Made by a program: the position numbers and the translations under genes
Part shown: positions 57,026 to 64,000 of the stretch, one piece after another
How the letters are laid out: the number at the start of each line of letters is the position of its first letter
Position numbering within the stretch: the stretch's first letter is position 1
Notes under the pieces: model-generated
What the model saw: only the letters and a program-made list of their open reading frames with translations
Told to the model about the DNA's origin: nothing
Databases searched by the model: none
Source: Neptunomonas antarctica
GTDB lineage: Bacteria > Pseudomonadota > Gammaproteobacteria > Pseudomonadales > Balneatricaceae
Reading direction: 5' to 3'
Length of the DNA stretch: 64,000 nucleotides
Assembly (NCBI RefSeq): GCF_001305295.1
Contig: NZ_LJSI01000054.1
Span: 1 to 64,000 of the forward strand

Positions 57026-57100
57026 AGTGATAAGTTTCTTATTACAAAGCTTCTTATTACAAAACCTCTTAGTAAAAAGCTTCTTGATGAAAAGTATCTT
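57026..57100. repeat. Five 15-bp tandem repeats in the EamA-marR intergenic region
   Basis: TCTT recurs at 57037, 57052, 57067, 57082 and 57097, exactly 15 bases apart, in a unit close to ATTACAAAGCTTCTT. The array fills the gap between the divergent EamA and marR starts. The units differ by a few bases each. A relative unit occurs at 15832-15876. Confidence 0.9.
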
Positions 57101-57123
57101 AACGTGGAGATAAATATATAACA

Positions 57124-57609
57124 ATGAACAAAGTCAAATTTGTCACGTCGCAATGGCAGCGCGAGATGCCCGAACTCGACCTTTTACCGATGAAAGTAAT
57201 TGCACATCTGGGTAAAGCGACTCGATTAATTACTCGGGATTATCTGGACCCGTTCTTTAAAAGCCACGGTTTACAGCTGGGGGAGTTTGATGTGTTGGCC
57301 ACTCTGCGTCGCTCTGGCGCGCCTTATGAACTGGCACCAACACAGCTATTTGAAGCGCTGTTAATTTCATCAGGCGGAATGACCAATCGGCTCGACCGGC
57401 TGGAAAAAGCCGGCTTGATTGCACGTGCGCCCAACCCGGAAGATCGGCGCGGTACACTGGTAGTTTTAACTGAAGAAGGTTTAGCGTTAATGAACCACCT
57501 GGTGCCATTACATGTGGCAAACGAAGCACGCTCACTGGACTGCCTAAGCCAAGAAGAGCAAGAGATGCTAGAGAGTTTACTGGGAAAATTACTCGATGGG
57601 CTGGAATGA
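57124..57609 (+). CDS. MarR-family transcriptional regulator
   Basis: A 161-residue winged-helix regulator. The recognition helix region is LLISSGGMTNRLDRLEKAGL followed by the wing RAPNPEDRRGTLVVLTEEG, matching MarR proteins. The dimer helices flank it. It is divergent from the EamA transporter gene, with the 15-bp repeat array between them as a candidate operator. MarR proteins usually bind 16-20-bp palindromes; the repeats here are direct, so binding is inferred. Confidence 0.93.
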   Translation: MNKVKFVTSQWQREMPELDLLPMKVIAHLGKATRLITRDYLDPFFKSHGLQLGEFDVLATLRRSGAPYELAPTQLFEALLISSGGMTNRLDRLEKAGLIARAPNPEDRRGTLVVLTEEGLALMNHLVPLHVANEARSLDCLSQEEQEMLESLLGKLLDGLE

Positions 57610-57639
57610 AAATAATCTACACCAGATGAGCCGGAAGTA

Positions 57640-58464
57640 TCAAAGCACAGAAAATAGCATTTTAATGCTCAAGACGAAGAGCAAGAACCCAAATATTTTC
57701 TTTAAGTTAGCGACAGGGATACGATAAGCCAGCTTGACGCCCAGCGGCGCGGTAAAAAAGCTGACCGCTGAAATAAGCAAGACGGCTGGCCAATATATAT
57801 AACCAATCACAAATGCCTCTTCATGAGTACTTTCCCAACCACTGATCAAATAACCGCACGTGCCTGCCAGCGAAATGAAAAAGCCAACCGCAGAAGATGA
57901 GCCTATCGCTTGCTTGATATCTACATTTCGCCACACAAAATAGGGCACCATCAATGAGCCCCCTCCAATCGAAACAAGTGACGAGATACTCCCTATAGCG
58001 CCTCCGACCAAAAACAAACGGGTCTTATTTGGCAATTCTTTATCCGGTTTTGGTTTTTTGTTTAAAAACATCTGGATCGCAACAAACAACATAAATGCTG
58101 CAAAAAGTAGTGCCAGAAACAGCGTACTTAGCAGCGAAGCAAGAAACGCAGCAGCAAAAGCACCCATTAATACGCCGGGTAACATGGCTTTAACCACATT
58201 CCACAACACACCCTGTTTGGCATGATGTGACCGCAAACTGGAGAAAGCAGTAACCACCATCGAGGCCATCGATGTACCTAACGCCAAATGCACGACCATT
58301 TCATTACTAACGCCCTGATAAATAAAAAGCGACGTCAGCACCGGTACCATAATGCCACCACCGCCAATCCCTAATAAGCCCGCCATCACACCGACAAACC
58401 CACCCAGCAACAGAAAGGCTACAATCATTTCATACGCTAACATTGTGATTCCAATATTGATCAA
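57640..58464 (-). CDS. TauE/SafE-family (TSUP) permease
   Basis: A 274-residue inner-membrane protein with about eight helices. The N-terminal repeat GVMAGLLGIGGGGIMVPVLT and the second SLVSIGGGSLMVPYFVWRN mark the TSUP family. Members export sulfite, sulfoacetate or other organosulfur anions. No sulfur gene is nearby, so the substrate is open. It converges on marR with 30 bases between stops. Confidence 0.92.
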   Translation of the reverse strand: MINIGITMLAYEMIVAFLLLGGFVGVMAGLLGIGGGGIMVPVLTSLFIYQGVSNEMVVHLALGTSMASMVVTAFSSLRSHHAKQGVLWNVVKAMLPGVLMGAFAAAFLASLLSTLFLALLFAAFMLFVAIQMFLNKKPKPDKELPNKTRLFLVGGAIGSISSLVSIGGGSLMVPYFVWRNVDIKQAIGSSSAVGFFISLAGTCGYLISGWESTHEEAFVIGYIYWPAVLLISAVSFFTAPLGVKLAYRIPVANLKKIFGFLLFVLSIKMLFSVL

Positions 58465-58558
58465 ATAACCGGATTAACGGACCGGGGGTTGAAGCGAAGC
58501 CTAAAACTGCACATTAAGATAAGCATGCTAAGTGAGCAATATGAACTCAGTGCTATTT

Positions 58559-60616
58559 TTATTGGTCTTTTGTTATTTGTACTACCATTACTTTTGAATA
58601 GGAGCCGTCTATCCACTTAAATTGAATGAATAGTGGTGATAGCGGCAATGAGTACGAAATAAAGCGCGACGTTCGAGTTTTTTCGCGAATTTTCCAGTCT
58701 TTTCTCACCTCAAATTTTATCGGCAGCCGCAACCTTTCAACGAGGGGAACAGGGTCTCTGCTGTTAACTGGAGTGCCAAAACTCAAATTCGATTGTTTTT
58801 CTTTTTTTACAGGCCTTGCCTCTTCATCTGCAAGCATCGCTAATCGCTGCTTTTCAGCATCCTTGGTAAGTAGGTTAATGTCACCCTTTGTAATTGACAC
58901 AAGTCTGTCAGACTTAACGCCTATTAAAATATCTTCTATGGTATCCACGTCTTCTTGTGTCGCTTGTAACCATGAGAAAACGCAACCATAGGAGTTGCAC
59001 TGAAATAGGTTTTTAGTTTGCTGTTTGTTCTTAGTTAAGCGCTGATCGTTGAGTTTTGTATTAAAGTTAAGTGAATATTGAAATTCGGATACGCTTCCAT
59101 CTTTGTGCGTTGCTATTAGCTTGACCGTTTCCTGGCTATTTAATCCATCTGAAAGTGGGGAGTGATACCATGTTCCGACTGGCGTGAACGCATTATTCAC
59201 ATTGGGGTAAATCTGCCAGTCAAGGGCTGTCACATTGCTATCTGTAGCAGCAACCATTAGCAATGGGCTAGTTGGCAACCATTGCAACAAAAACAGCGGA
59301 ATGGCATCCGGCGTGGATGAGTTTATATGATAATTATTACCGTCATTAGGCGAAGATAAATTCAGACTAAACACCGGGCTTTTTTCACCATTGATATACT
59401 CCACTTGATAAAAATGAGTTTTATCCGTCATCGGAATGAAAAATTCAAATGTACCATTCGAATCATTGAGCTTGTAACCGGCCACCCCTTGAGTATCCAA
59501 TGTTTGTAAATTTATTCGATTGATGAGTGCGTTTTTCTGTTCGCCATAGGAAAAATAGTTAATGTAACTTAATAACTCTTGATACTTTTTCCCTTGCCCA
59601 AATGAGCCGAAATAACATGCTTTGACTCCTGCATAAAATGGAGTAATAGGTGAACAGTAGGTCGTGCCGCTTTTGTTGAAAAGAGTAATCAGTTTTTTAA
59701 TTCGTTTATGCTTAGCCTCTTCTATTAAATATGGCAACTGAGGTATTGCATAATGTAGCGGTGCGCTTTTTTCGCCGTCTAAATCTTCCAGGATAAGCGT
59801 AACATTGAGTGGGACTTCATCGAATTCAGGGATTTCAATTTGGGCACCCACTAAACCGTTTATCTCACGCACGCTGGTGCCGTTATCAAACTTAAGATTG
59901 TAGTAATATTGCTTGGTAATTAACGAGAGACTCGACGCCAAACCCACTCCGATGGGAGTAAAATTAATTCGGTAACTATCCCCCAATTCATAATGGTTTA
60001 TTTTAACTTGGAAATCTTCAACAGAAACGTCAGATATACCGTCTAATGCACTGGGCATATTGCTCAGACCAGAGCTATAAAAAAACTTCACCACAAAAAA
60101 TAACAAGATGCCGACTGTGGCTATGCCCAGTGTATTTTTACGTAAAATTCGAAACAGCTTCAAGCCAAGGCCAGGAGGGGTGGGAGAAAAACCAGGCTGA
60201 TCTGTTTGCTTTACATTTGCCACGATTTGTTGGAGTCGTTCGGGGTAATCGGCCGCCCAACTATCAACCCATTGAGTTGAGCCCAAAATCAACTCAAGGT
60301 TTTTAGGGACAGCTACCTCTTCCAACCTAACTGTATAAATTCTACGGCGATAGCTTTTGGCGCGTTCAACTTCGTTTTCTACATATTCAGCAAATTTGGT
60401 ATTCTCGGAAAGTAACAGCAACAGGCATTTGGAGCGGATCACACCTTCAAGTATTTCTTCGAGGTATTTATTTCCTGCCCGTACATTGCGAGGCGCTATC
60501 CAACATTGTAATCCTTGTTTTTCAAGCTCTTCACATAGGCTTTTCGCAGCATCTTCATCCGGCCCGGCATAGCTAATAAACACATCATAACTTGGTTTGT
60601 TATCTTCAGTTGGCAC
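58559..60616 (-). CDS. TIR-domain membrane protein with large C-terminal region
   Basis: This 685-residue protein starts with a TIR domain (about 9-135; YDVFISYAGPDEDAAKSLCE, then CWIAPRNVRAG, LLLLSENTKFAEYVENEV). The glutamate in ENEVE (Glu82) aligns with the catalytic glutamate of NADase TIRs such as SARM1. One membrane helix follows (163-180, LGIATVGILLFFVVKFFY). About 500 residues, rich in beta strands, should lie outside the cytoplasm. The C-terminal part has a charged stretch (KEKQSNLSFGTPVNSRDPVP). It lies 25 bases after the SLOG-like gene and is probably cotranscribed. Base use is AT-rich, as for acquired genes. TIR activity is inferred. Confidence 0.88.
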   Translation of the reverse strand: MPTEDNKPSYDVFISYAGPDEDAAKSLCEELEKQGLQCWIAPRNVRAGNKYLEEILEGVIRSKCLLLLLSENTKFAEYVENEVERAKSYRRRIYTVRLEEVAVPKNLELILGSTQWVDSWAADYPERLQQIVANVKQTDQPGFSPTPPGLGLKLFRILRKNTLGIATVGILLFFVVKFFYSSGLSNMPSALDGISDVSVEDFQVKINHYELGDSYRINFTPIGVGLASSLSLITKQYYYNLKFDNGTSVREINGLVGAQIEIPEFDEVPLNVTLILEDLDGEKSAPLHYAIPQLPYLIEEAKHKRIKKLITLFNKSGTTYCSPITPFYAGVKACYFGSFGQGKKYQELLSYINYFSYGEQKNALINRINLQTLDTQGVAGYKLNDSNGTFEFFIPMTDKTHFYQVEYINGEKSPVFSLNLSSPNDGNNYHINSSTPDAIPLFLLQWLPTSPLLMVAATDSNVTALDWQIYPNVNNAFTPVGTWYHSPLSDGLNSQETVKLIATHKDGSVSEFQYSLNFNTKLNDQRLTKNKQQTKNLFQCNSYGCVFSWLQATQEDVDTIEDILIGVKSDRLVSITKGDINLLTKDAEKQRLAMLADEEARPVKKEKQSNLSFGTPVNSRDPVPLVERLRLPIKFEVRKDWKIREKTRTSRFISYSLPLSPLFIQFKWIDGSYSKVMVVQITKDQ

Positions 60617-60641
60617 GCTAATAATCCCTGTTTTTGTTATT

Positions 60642-62534
60642 TTACCTATGGATTAGGTCCGTTTGATGTTCCGAGTGATTCCATACAGCATGCTCTGCCA
60701 TTGCTTCTTGTGCCAACTCAGCCAGCATTTCGGTTTGCAAACTATCTTGCTCTTTATCCAATAAATACAATGCGCGAACATACAGCATGCGTAAGTTTTC
60801 ATAACCGTTATAGGTGTAATGATAGTTAGCCAGTTCCTGCCACAATGCCATAACAGCCCCTAGCATCAATGCAAACTGAACGCCTAGCAGCGTAAGCGTA
60901 GATATAGCGAGCCAATTATCTAATTGATTCTGTCGCAATTCGTGAGCCATTTGGATAGCCATCAATACCGCGGCAACAACAATAGCCAAAGTGAATGCCC
61001 GACTAGACCAGCGGGCTAAAAACGTAGCAGCCTTCTTTGGTCGCTTATATAAGAATTCTTTTAACGTTGATTTGCTGGTCATTTGCAGACGTGAATCTAA
61101 GAAGTCTATTTGTCCCTGTAACCATTCGGTTTTCACTAACCTGATATCTGCATTCACCGTTTGTGTCCACAGTACTAGCTCGGCAAGTCTGGAGACATAG
61201 TTAATGATTGGCCAATTTTGTCTGTATCGTCGAGGAATAATGGGCTTCACGTCTGGCGGAACATTGGCTAGATTCAGGTAAGCACGAATTCTGAGAGCCT
61301 CTGCAACACAGCGGAAGGTTTGATATTTAATCTTGGTTTGGTTTTTCTTTTCCTGTTTGATTAAAAATACCAGGCCCAATATACAGACCAAGATTGTCAC
61401 ATTGAAGACTATACCAAGCGGCTTATTGAGTAGTGCAGACATCAGCTCATATGAGATAAGCCCGTAAAGTGCGATGCGAATAAAGCTTTCAAGGTTGTTG
61501 CGATAACTTTTTTGATACGCTAAAGCCGAAGCATCTGCTTGATAAAATAAGCTGGCAGATTTCTTCAAGCCTTCTTCTATCCCTGCTATTTTATGCTCTG
61601 ATGCGTCGACATGACTTCGCTCTGCAAAGATATTGAAACGAACAAGTTGCTGGTTAAGCAAAGCAAATTCGTTACTCAAAAATTCCTTAATGGGGTTTTC
61701 TTGTTTATTCAAGCAGTAGCTGACATAAAGTGGATAGGGTGTGTCGTGATAGTCTTTATGCTCTAGTTGAACGAGTTTTGACAATAAGGGGATTCCTGAA
61801 GCAGACTGACGTCGATTAATAGAAATATGTTGAACAACACCACCAATTTGGCCATCAAATTCACTATGGGGCTGCAATCCGACAGCAATAGCATTGCTAC
61901 ACCAATCTAACCGTTCACCACACTTGTATCTAACAATATCTGCGGTGCCGCCAACACCTCTGCTAAGGTTGCCGTCCCATAGCGCCATAAGTACGTGGCT
62001 GTATTTAGCAATAAACAATCCTACATTTAAGTACTGATAGTCCCGTTGTTGCTGGGCATCCATTTCGGCAGATAAAGGCGTGGTTCGCATTGCTTGAAAC
62101 GGCTCACTAACCACTATCATATTCTGGCGATGGGCGTTCAAGCGGTTTTTAAATCCAGACAGGCCAAATTGGTATTCTTCTGGCGTCGTCACGAAGTCTT
62201 TTTCATACTCTTCTTCTGCCATTGGCAAGCATGGAAAAACTTCAAAATTATTCGTGCCATCAATACCACTGTCTCGTAATTCTTCAAGAGCCTGAACTGC
62301 CAATAAATCACACCCTTCAGCCATCGCACTCATCAACCAGATAGGCGTTTGTTCACCCAATTTTTTACGCCAGTAAAGAATACAGTCTTTGATAGCGTCC
62401 TTAATTTCAACTATTGAGGAATTACCCGTTTGAAGTTGATAAGGATCTCGATGACCAGTGACGCCAATAATAAAGGGAACTGACGCACTAGAGGGCGTTG
62501 ATTCTTGTGACAGGTGATCTTGGAGTGCGTGCAC
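60642..62534 (-). CDS. SLOG-like domain with four-helix membrane effector
   Basis: A 630-residue protein. Residues 20-230 form a Rossmann-like SLOG-type domain: IIGVTGHRD (22-30), then LMSAMAEGCDLLAVQALEEL and ALWDGNLSRGVGGTADIVRY, which match ligand-binding loops of SLOG/DprA-like proteins. Residues 325-350 (SLFYQADASALAYQKSYRN) lead into two membrane helices (351-368, 372-392). A soluble helical part follows, and a second pair (512-530, 541-564). The second half resembles SLATT-type pore-forming effectors. Nucleotide sensing that opens a pore is an inference from those families. It is upstream of, and apparently cotranscribed with, the TIR gene. Confidence 0.8.
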   Translation of the reverse strand: MHALQDHLSQESTPSSASVPFIIGVTGHRDPYQLQTGNSSIVEIKDAIKDCILYWRKKLGEQTPIWLMSAMAEGCDLLAVQALEELRDSGIDGTNNFEVFPCLPMAEEEYEKDFVTTPEEYQFGLSGFKNRLNAHRQNMIVVSEPFQAMRTTPLSAEMDAQQQRDYQYLNVGLFIAKYSHVLMALWDGNLSRGVGGTADIVRYKCGERLDWCSNAIAVGLQPHSEFDGQIGGVVQHISINRRQSASGIPLLSKLVQLEHKDYHDTPYPLYVSYCLNKQENPIKEFLSNEFALLNQQLVRFNIFAERSHVDASEHKIAGIEEGLKKSASLFYQADASALAYQKSYRNNLESFIRIALYGLISYELMSALLNKPLGIVFNVTILVCILGLVFLIKQEKKNQTKIKYQTFRCVAEALRIRAYLNLANVPPDVKPIIPRRYRQNWPIINYVSRLAELVLWTQTVNADIRLVKTEWLQGQIDFLDSRLQMTSKSTLKEFLYKRPKKAATFLARWSSRAFTLAIVVAAVLMAIQMAHELRQNQLDNWLAISTLTLLGVQFALMLGAVMALWQELANYHYTYNGYENLRMLYVRALYLLDKEQDSLQTEMLAELAQEAMAEHAVWNHSEHQTDLIHR

Positions 62535-62756
62535 TGCACTTTCCTCAATATCAAAAGTGAATTTGAGTCAGTAATTGTTTATAAATAAAACAATAGCCCA
62601 GTGCAGAGCGCAAGTCACCTCCTCATTGATCACATAGGATTTTTACGTAATCATGCAACCTTTCACTGCAATAGACGGTTCTTTATTAAAGAAACAGGCT
62701 TATCATCCCTGGATTTGAGCGACGCCTAAAACTGTAAACCAGGTTAATAATTCACA

Positions 62757-63086
62757 TTAATTCATTAATACTTCTAACATTTTTATTATTTTTTCTGTGT
62801 TAATTTCACCCATTAGTTCTGGGTTTGAAAGCGCATAAATATAGCCTTCATTGCGTGCGAAATTAATATCATCTCTGCATTCTATAAAGTTTGCCCACTC
62901 CTCTAATTCATCTGCCGATATAAAACCGGCGATAAACAGCTGAAGTACATCGGCTAATATTGAATCGGATATTTCTACTAACTCGACGTCGCTATCAAAT
63001 CCAAATTGACATAACGCCGAAAATGCCGGTTCGCGACACTCACCAAATGTGATTATTTGAACGAGTGCTTCAACTCTCTTCATCAT
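62757..63086 (-). CDS. Hypothetical protein, 109 residues
   Basis: A soluble acidic protein, MMKRVEALVQIITFGECREP at the start, then LFIAGFISADELEEWANFIE and CRDDINFARNEGYIYALSNP. The WANFIECRDDINF block looks like small immunity-type or DUF proteins found near secreted toxins, but no toxin gene is adjacent, and the resemblance is weak. It begins 222 bases upstream of the SLOG/TIR operon start, same strand, with a separate promoter likely. Not otherwise recognised. Confidence 0.6.
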   Translation of the reverse strand: MMKRVEALVQIITFGECREPAFSALCQFGFDSDVELVEISDSILADVLQLFIAGFISADELEEWANFIECRDDINFARNEGYIYALSNPELMGEINTEKIIKMLEVLMN

Positions 63087-63134
63087 TCATACTTTTTAAA
63101 TCGCCTGTAAGTTAACCGATACAGTATCCACCTG

Positions 63135-63671
63135 TTAATTAATAAGATGGTCACGCACATCGTTCAGCAATGTAATATGCGGCATTGCTGCCAACACATC
63201 AGAGGACGACGACCAGGGATACGATAATGCTTCCAACCAGGACATTACCGCTGCCTGATCCGTAAAGGAAAGAACAATCATATTGTCTATTACTATGGTT
63301 AAACGGCTCACCAAATTTGAATCGGGCGCTTCAAATATCCACTGATAATCCCCGTATCCTACTCGCGACAGCCCGGACGATTTTTCTGTCATACCGACTA
63401 ACCATCGGCAATTCAGGCTGGTGTTATCTTGCTGTAGCGTATCGGTAAGGCAGATGGTATAGACATTTTCGTATAACGTATGAAAGTCTCTCACTAATGT
63501 TTCGGTTATATTTGGCAAGCCTGACACGATAGGCGGGAAGGAAACATTGGCCGTACTTACCTTCATTTCAAGCGTAGCGTTGTGAGAAAAGACATGATCC
63601 ATTAAATGAGGCTTATGCCCATCTTTTGCCCGTATATATCGACACACTTGTGCCACAAACTGACTATCCAT
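63135..63671 (-). CDS. Hypothetical protein, possible NTF2-like fold
   Basis: A 178-residue soluble protein without signal peptide. The early pattern YIRAKDGHKPHLMDHVFSHN followed by ATLEMKV and SGLPNITETLVRDFHTLYEN resembles the cone-shaped NTF2/SnoaL fold, and RLTIVIDNMIVLSF fits its later strands. Many such proteins are small-molecule enzymes or chaperones; function here is unknown. It lies 48 bases upstream of the 109-residue gene, same strand. Confidence 0.6.
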   Translation of the reverse strand: MDSQFVAQVCRYIRAKDGHKPHLMDHVFSHNATLEMKVSTANVSFPPIVSGLPNITETLVRDFHTLYENVYTICLTDTLQQDNTSLNCRWLVGMTEKSSGLSRVGYGDYQWIFEAPDSNLVSRLTIVIDNMIVLSFTDQAAVMSWLEALSYPWSSSSDVLAAMPHITLLNDVRDHLIN

Positions 63672-63736
63672 ATTGATTCCCTACATCCAATTCTTTACGG
63701 CGTTTATTGATTCAAGTGACATCAGACTAGTCGATT

Positions 63737-63775
63737 GCACTTATACATCGAACTTATACACCGCACTTATTCGTT
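63737..63775 (+). repeat. Three 13-bp direct repeats
   Basis: GCACTTATACATC, GAACTTATACACC and GCACTTATTCGTT lie in direct tandem upstream of the gene at 63135-63671. Confidence 0.75.
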
Positions 63776-63885
63776 AGCAATGTCCTGAGCAAGGGCTGTT
63801 ATACCCCGATCACTCAAGCAATATCAATGTGATCTTGAACAAGACTGGTTGTTCTGCAAGCTGATACCTATGAAGCAGTACCTGG

Positions 63886-63927
63886 GAATCAGCAACTATG
63901 AATCAGCGCGTATAAATCAGCTTGGAT
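63886..63927 (+). repeat. Three 14-bp direct repeats
   Basis: GAATCAGCAACTAT, GAATCAGCGCGTAT and AAATCAGCTTGGAT are consecutive. They precede a TATAAT (63937-63942) that may be the -10 element of a gene starting near the right edge. Confidence 0.7.
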
Positions 63928-63970
63928 TATCTGATGTATAATTGTCGCTTTTCCGACTCTATGAGTGTTT

Positions 63971-64000
63971 ATGACACAGCGTAAACGTAACAGCTATTTC
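63971..64000 (+). CDS. Possible start of a gene running off the right edge
   Basis: Ten codons from the ATG at 63971 read MTQRKRNSYF and stay open to the end of the window. A TATAAT lies 29 bases upstream. No clear ribosome site is present. Too short to assign. Confidence 0.3.
   Translation, partial: MTQRKRNSYF

Noticed and set aside
56996-57124. N-terminal extension of the EamA transporter
   Set aside because: The added residues are Lys/Leu-rich and read from the 15-bp repeats; AGGAG marks the later start at 56995.

Overview
The window looks like a chromosome segment of a marine gammaproteobacterium of the Oceanospirillales/Pseudomonadales type. Supporting signs are the rmf-pyrD neighbourhood, an MksF-MksE-MksB condensin operon, RlmKL as a fused enzyme, CbpA/CbpM, YcaO, BolA, DUF3422, DUF2956 and DUF2835 families, a LapA-type adhesin with a retention module, and a moderate base composition (roughly mid-40s percent G+C by eye). 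The genus cannot be named from the sequence alone.

Layout. 1-604 is the start of a giant adhesin running off the left edge. 0.8-3.2 kb holds ycaO and a tRNA operon (Asn plus three identical Pro genes in 129-130 bp units). 3.4-4.7 kb holds the most striking gene: a signal peptide, a ubiquitin domain about 74% identical to the eukaryotic protein over its first 70 residues, and an autotransporter beta-barrel. 5.1-16.8 kb carries a periplasmic-sensor GGDEF protein, an XRE-cupin regulator, deaD, a SlyB-like lipoprotein, an MsbA-like ABC exporter, ydcH, aroA and a YeiH/LysR divergent pair. 16.9-23.5 kb has an MHS-type transporter, cbpA-cbpM, and the unknown gene-DUF3422-bolA operon. 23.5-28.9 kb is mksFEB. 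29-46 kb is mostly housekeeping: amtB, rlmKL, rmf, pyrD, batD-like, a K+ channel, a TIGR01777 epimerase, ribE, an HDOD protein, small proteins, an M50 protease, an RluF-like pseudouridine synthase, an RRM protein and DUF1456.

From 46.4 kb the window becomes more accessory. It holds a broken reading frame, an AT-rich HEPN-like gene, and the 3' end of a degenerate group II intron abutting that gene. Then follow ycaQ, a GC-rich CPA1 antiporter, a DASS symporter, a methyltransferase flanked by two REP-like palindromes, LysR/DUF2798, a divergent EamA/MarR pair separated by a five-fold 15-bp repeat, and a TauE/SafE permease. A two-gene membrane system (SLOG-like domain with four membrane helices, plus TIR with one helix) resembles nucleotide-signalling conflict systems. 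Two unknown genes close the window.

The top candidates for something undescribed are the exported ubiquitin-autotransporter fusion and the SLOG/TIR membrane pair. A third, genome-scale pattern is the recurrence of short imperfect tandem repeats, often exactly 15 bp in period, at many gene borders and in two coding regions. Two loci 41 kb apart share a related 15-mer. No CRISPR array, rRNA, transposase or integrase gene was seen.
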